Below, one piece after another: positions 4,879-8,195 of a DNA stretch of 8,195 nucleotides. Both the position numbers and the translations under genes were made by a program. This stretch comes from Verrucomicrobiota bacterium. GTDB taxonomy: Bacteria > Verrucomicrobiota > Verrucomicrobiia > Opitutales > Seribacteraceae. Numbering within the stretch: position 1 is the stretch's first letter; the number at the start of each line of letters is the position of its first letter. The stretch is taken from NCBI GenBank assembly GCA_014382645.1, contig JACNJI010000186.1:1-8195 (forward strand). The letters run 5' to 3'. The notes beneath the pieces were generated by a model. That model was not told where the DNA came from, did no database searches, and was given only the letters and a program-made list of their open reading frames with translations.

Positions 4879-7056
4879 ATGCGAACGAATCGATTTGCCC
4901 TTTGGTTAGGATTGCTCGTCGTAGCGACCTTGTCGGTCGGCGCCTTGTCTTTTCTCCTGCTCCGGAGAGAAGGGGTCAAGATGCGTGAAAACGCCGAGCG
5001 GTCCCGCCTTATGGCAAATGAATCAACGAGCCGGGCCAAGCTCTATCACGAAATGGCCCGGCAATCGCGGGCCATGGCTGAGTACGCCGAGCAAGCGGCT
5101 GAGGATTCCCTGGCCTTCCGGGCCCGCACGGTGGCCGATAACATGGACTTGACCATGGCGGATCTGAAGGAGGGATTGATGAGTGGATTGCGGGCTTTGC
5201 CTGAAAAGAACCGGACGGAGGGCCTGGGCTCCTGGACAAATTCAAATAATTGGGTGGACCAATGCTTTGTCTGGGGAGCCAAGGAAGGATTGTCCTTTCC
5301 CTCGGGCAAAAAACCTACCGGCCTTTCCCCGCTTCGAGATGAGAAAACAGAGGATTGGAAACGGGATTGGCTAGCCCGCAACCCGACCTTTTGGTTTCAA
5401 TCGGATAACGAAGCCGGACAGGCAAAGGGCGAAAACAACGTATCCGGTGTTTTGGAAGTGCCCAATATACGCCCTTCACAGTCGCAGCAGACGGAGTTGT
5501 CGCAAAAGGTTTCGCAGATTCAAACCTTGAATCAGGAGGGGGCTCTCGAGGTGCTGCAAGAGCAGCATAAAAATTCGTCGGCCTTGTTCTCGAATATCCT
5601 GAAGAACAAGAAATCAACAGATAAGCTGGCAGAGCTTCAGAAAACCCAAAAGGCCGAGGAAAAGAATTATGGGCAGGCTCAGTCCTTTCTTAGTCAGAAT
5701 TTGCCTTTCACACAGCAAAGTTCCACCGCTTGGGCATCCGGAGACAATTACAGTTCCAGCAAGTTAAACAGGAAGCAGCTTCGTCAGGAAACTCGAAACG
5801 ATGCTTATTTTTTTCCTAAAACCGATTCGGAGGAAAAGCGCGATGAGGATCTCCAAGACCCTGAGTTCACTCCCCGGGAAGGTTGGGAATACGTGAGGTC
5901 GGAGGAAGGTTGTGCGTGGTTTGGTTGGAGGCAGGAAAGCCCCGTTCGAACGCATGGCTTGCAACTGGAAAGCAAAGATGTGCTAAGGAGCCTTGCAAGC
6001 GCTTTTCCGACAAACCTTGTAGATGGTGAATCCTTTGCCTTGAAAGACGATCTGGGTTCGGTAGTTAGCCGAGCGGGTAAACCACCTGCCGAATCGGAAC
6101 GCGCCGCCAAGGTGACAGTGCCTGTTGGGGTGGAACTTCCGGGGTGGGAACTTGATTCCTTTCGGGTCTTGCCTGCACAAGTGGTTCTTCCCCCCACTGA
6201 GTTACCGGACGAAGGGCTATTGTCGCGAAGTTTTTCACTCGGCTCTTCCATAGAGGCAGAATGGGGAAGCTATGTGGCCTTTAGCTCGGTCATCGCGCTT
6301 ATCTTGGTCGCCGCCTTGCTTCTTGGCGGATCCGTTCTCCTGATTCAGGTGCGGCGCAATAGCTTGGAAGCCGCCCGCAAGACCACCTTCGTTTCAAATG
6401 TCTCCCATGAATTGAAGACCCCCTTGACGACCATTCGCATGTATGGAGAGATGCTTGGTGATGGAATCGTGAAAGACGAGGGCAAGAGAAAGGGCTACTT
6501 GAAAACCATTATTTCCGAAAGCCAGCGCTTAACTCGTCTGGTGAACAATGTCCTGGACTTCGGAAGGCTCGAACGCGGGGAAAAAACCTATAACAGGGAA
6601 GAGATTGAGCTGGGGGCGGCGGTGGGCAATATTCTGGAAACCCAGCGTCCTCGTCTGGAGACAGCGGGGTTGAAGCTCGAGTGGGTGGACGATTCGCAAG
6701 GAGTCGTTGCAAAACTTGATCCCGACGTTCTTGAGCAAGTACTCCTTAACCTGCTAGACAACTTGGTTAAATATGCGGCGGAGGGAAAGCATGCCGGCGT
6801 GCGTTTGACAAAAGAGACGGAAACCGTTTCCATGGAATTTTCCGACCTTGGCCCGGGCATTCCTGCTGAGCAGAGAGAACGTATCTTCGAGACCTTTCAC
6901 AGAGTGGATGATTCCTTGACCTCCAACAAGCCCGGTTGCGGGATCGGGCTGGGGATTGCCCGTAAGTTAGTCGAGGACATGGGCGGTCGAATTACCTGTG
7001 AGGCCAACGAACCCAAGGGTGCAAAATTTCGAATTGTCTTTCCGCGATCATCTTAA
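4879..7056 (+). CDS. Membrane sensor histidine kinase with large extracytoplasmic region
   Basis: This is a 725-residue two-component sensor kinase. TM1 (about 6-27) is followed by some 435 extracytoplasmic residues, TM2 (about 465-490), then directly by HisKA with no HAMP domain. The phospho-acceptor is H510 in VSHELKTPL, with E511 and T514 in phosphatase-motif positions. The HATPase domain has the N box NLLDNLVKYA (624-633), G1 DLGPGIP (D656), F box ETFHRV and G2 CGIGLGIA (687-694), so it should be active. The external region begins with a predicted coiled coil (about 28-80), contains a Gln/Ser/Lys-rich stretch (about 200-300), and ends with LPGWEL (420-425), which resembles the membrane-proximal part of other HAMP-less kinases. 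No known sensor fold is recognisable. The start is uncertain: ATG 4879 leads straight into TM1, while TTG 4846 would add 11 residues; neither has a well-placed ribosome binding site. It lies 1 bp before its response regulator. Confidence 0.92.
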   Translation: MRTNRFALWLGLLVVATLSVGALSFLLLRREGVKMRENAERSRLMANESTSRAKLYHEMARQSRAMAEYAEQAAEDSLAFRARTVADNMDLTMADLKEGLMSGLRALPEKNRTEGLGSWTNSNNWVDQCFVWGAKEGLSFPSGKKPTGLSPLRDEKTEDWKRDWLARNPTFWFQSDNEAGQAKGENNVSGVLEVPNIRPSQSQQTELSQKVSQIQTLNQEGALEVLQEQHKNSSALFSNILKNKKSTDKLAELQKTQKAEEKNYGQAQSFLSQNLPFTQQSSTAWASGDNYSSSKLNRKQLRQETRNDAYFFPKTDSEEKRDEDLQDPEFTPREGWEYVRSEEGCAWFGWRQESPVRTHGLQLESKDVLRSLASAFPTNLVDGESFALKDDLGSVVSRAGKPPAESERAAKVTVPVGVELPGWELDSFRVLPAQVVLPPTELPDEGLLSRSFSLGSSIEAEWGSYVAFSSVIALILVAALLLGGSVLLIQVRRNSLEAARKTTFVSNVSHELKTPLTTIRMYGEMLGDGIVKDEGKRKGYLKTIISESQRLTRLVNNVLDFGRLERGEKTYNREEIELGAAVGNILETQRPRLETAGLKLEWVDDSQGVVAKLDPDVLEQVLLNLLDNLVKYAAEGKHAGVRLTKETETVSMEFSDLGPGIPAEQRERIFETFHRVDDSLTSNKPGCGIGLGIARKLVEDMGGRITCEANEPKGAKFRIVFPRSS

Positions 7057-7057
7057 A

Positions 7058-7765
7058 ATGAAAAAGAAGATACTTGTGGCGGAGGATGACTCCAATATCC
7101 GATCCGGTTTGCTGGACGCTCTTGAGGCGGAGGGACACGAGGCGGAAGGTTTTCCGGACGGTGCTTCCGCGATCGTTGCTTTTCGACGGGACAAATGGGA
7201 CCTCCTGCTGCTGGATGTCATGATGCCCGAAAAGAGCGGGTACGAGGTAGCCCGAGAGGTTAGGGCTACCGGTTCGGAAGTTCCCATCCTCATGCTTACC
7301 GCCAAAAGCGAGGAAATCGACAAGGTGCTCGGTTTCGAAATGGGCACCGATGATTACGTTACCAAACCTTTTTCCGTTCGTGAACTCTTGGCGAGAATCA
7401 AGGCCTTGTTGCGCCGGTCGGGCAATGCCGGCGCCGTCGACAAAGCCGGAGAACCACCGGCCAACTTTTCCATTGGTCCCGTAGAGGTGGATGCGCGAAG
7501 ATATGAAATGAAAGCCCACGGGCAGACCTACCCCCTGACCCCTCGCGAATTGAAACTCCTTTCCCTTTTTCGCGGACGACCCGGGGAAGCCCTTTCCCGG
7601 GACTACCTTCTCGATCATGCATGGGGAATCGATTACCTTGGAACTACACGGACCTTAGACCAACATGTTGCCCAGTTGCGGAAGAAAGTGGAGTCCGACC
7701 CCTCCGATCCTCAGTTTCTCATAACCGTTCACGGCGTAGGCTACCGTTGGATGGACGAGAATTAA
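7058..7765 (+). CDS. OmpR/PhoB-family response regulator
   Basis: This 235-residue cytoplasmic transcription factor is presumably phosphorylated by the kinase encoded just upstream. The receiver domain (about 1-120) has the acidic pair D10-D11, the phospho-acceptor D53 in LLLLDVMMP, the switch residues T81 and Y100, and K103 in TKPF. A linker follows, then a winged-helix DNA-binding domain (about 140-235) with LTPRELKLL, a recognition-helix segment TTRTLDQHVAQLRKKVE and the terminal hairpin ending in GVGYRW. All key residues are intact. The ATG at 7058 follows the kinase stop by one base (TAAAATG) and has no clear ribosome binding site, implying translational coupling. A GTG at 6998 is in frame but would overlap the kinase by 59 bases and add 20 residues before a canonical start. 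The direct repeat at 3406-3423 is a candidate target. The stop codon overlaps that of the convergent isomerase-like gene. Confidence 0.94.
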   Translation: MKKKILVAEDDSNIRSGLLDALEAEGHEAEGFPDGASAIVAFRRDKWDLLLLDVMMPEKSGYEVAREVRATGSEVPILMLTAKSEEIDKVLGFEMGTDDYVTKPFSVRELLARIKALLRRSGNAGAVDKAGEPPANFSIGPVEVDARRYEMKAHGQTYPLTPRELKLLSLFRGRPGEALSRDYLLDHAWGIDYLGTTRTLDQHVAQLRKKVESDPSDPQFLITVHGVGYRWMDEN

Positions 7766-8195
7766 CCGATCAGTTGCCTTAATTCCTTGAGGTGTCGGGG
7801 CACGGCCGTGAAGGGATCTTCCTTGGCCTCGTACTCCAATACCACATAGCCGCGGTAGTTTGCTTTCTTGAGAATCCCTACCAGGCGTTCCATGTCAGCG
7901 GGCACCTTCTTGCCCGACTCGTCCCGGAGTTCGACCTTGAGCTGCACGGTGGCGGCATAGGGGGCAGTGCGCTCGAATGCCTCGTAACCGTCCTTGTCTA
8001 TGAAGTTCCCGGAGTCCAGGTTGACGGCGAACCATGGGGAGTCTACTCGCTCGACGATGGTTTGGAGGCGGCGCGAGTCCATCAGGAAATCATGGTTCTC
8101 CAAGGCAAGGATAATGCCTTTTTCGCCAGCCCGCTTACAGGCCTTCTCCAGATTGCGAACCGCGTTGTCTATGGCCTGTTCCACAGGAATTCCCT
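7762..8195 (-). CDS. Sugar phosphate isomerase/epimerase-like TIM-barrel protein (partial, 5' end outside window)
   Basis: About 143 C-terminal residues are present. The frame is open to the window edge (reading G-I-P before the first internal GTG at 8184), so the gene certainly continues to the right; the family is usually about 270-300 residues. It belongs to the xylose isomerase-like / AP endonuclease 2-like TIM-barrel superfamily. Likely metal or substrate positions are the Glu and His of LALENH, the Asp and Asn of NLDSGNF, and the Glu of VVLEYEA on the last strand. The usual His of the HxKD-type strand reads VQLKVEL instead, a variant I associate with PVC-group relatives. The reaction is unknown: isomerases, epimerases and inosose-type enzymes share this fold. 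It converges on the response regulator gene with overlapping stops (TTAA at 7762-7765). Confidence 0.82.
   Translation of the reverse strand, partial: GIPVEQAIDNAVRNLEKACKRAGEKGIILALENHDFLMDSRRLQTIVERVDSPWFAVNLDSGNFIDKDGYEAFERTAPYAATVQLKVELRDESGKKVPADMERLVGILKKANYRGYVVLEYEAKEDPFTAVPRHLKELRQLIG

Noticed and set aside
5315..6251. Several long antisense open frames within the kinase gene
   Set aside because: They lack ribosome binding sites and recognisable protein features, and are explained by codon bias of the real gene on the plus strand.
6998..7057. Longer GTG start for the response regulator
   Set aside because: It would add 20 residues before a canonical receiver-domain start and overlap the kinase; the ATG at 7058 fits the family and the TAAAATG junction.
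3457..7765. A dedicated sortase system like the proteobacterial VIT/VWA-kinase-regulator loci
   Set aside because: No sortase gene, no LPxTG or GlyGly-CTERM signal, and no recognisable VIT domain in the VWA protein; only the gene pairing is similar.

Overview
The window looks like ordinary chromosomal DNA of a Gram-negative-type bacterium with moderate GC. My best guess at lineage is Verrucomicrobiota or another PVC-group member. This rests on the style of the HAMP-less histidine kinase, the variant sugar-phosphate isomerase family at the right edge, and the tyrA plus probable aroA pairing. It is an inference from family resemblance and no marker gene is present. I see no transposase, integrase, tRNA, rRNA, CRISPR array or phage gene.

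Left part (1-885, minus strand): tyrA encodes a prephenate/arogenate dehydrogenase. It is coupled through a TGATG stop/start overlap to a gene leaving the window, whose first seven codons could fit aroA. This is an aromatic amino acid operon.

Centre-left (978-3355, plus strand, divergent from tyrA): two small single-pass membrane proteins of unknown function are followed by a VTT/TVP38-TMEM64 (DedA-superfamily) membrane protein. That gene overlaps by 8 bp the start of xseA, the exodeoxyribonuclease VII large subunit. Spacings are short and four of these starts have usable Shine-Dalgarno sequences, so this is probably one operon. xseB does not follow xseA.

Centre-right (3356-7765, plus strand): a roughly 100-bp intergenic region holds an 8-bp direct repeat at a 10-bp period and a long-range inverted repeat. 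It leads into a three-gene set: an exported von Willebrand factor A (VWA) protein with an intact metal site, a membrane histidine kinase with an unusually large and mostly unrecognisable extracytoplasmic region, and an OmpR/PhoB-type response regulator 1 bp downstream of the kinase. I read this as a candidate envelope-sensing module, and it is the most interesting part of the window. The direct repeat is spaced as OmpR-family regulators prefer and could be the regulator's own operator.

Right edge (7762-8195, minus strand): the C-terminal half of a TIM-barrel sugar phosphate isomerase/epimerase-like protein converges on the response regulator. The two stop codons overlap in the palindrome TTAA, leaving no space for a terminator between them.
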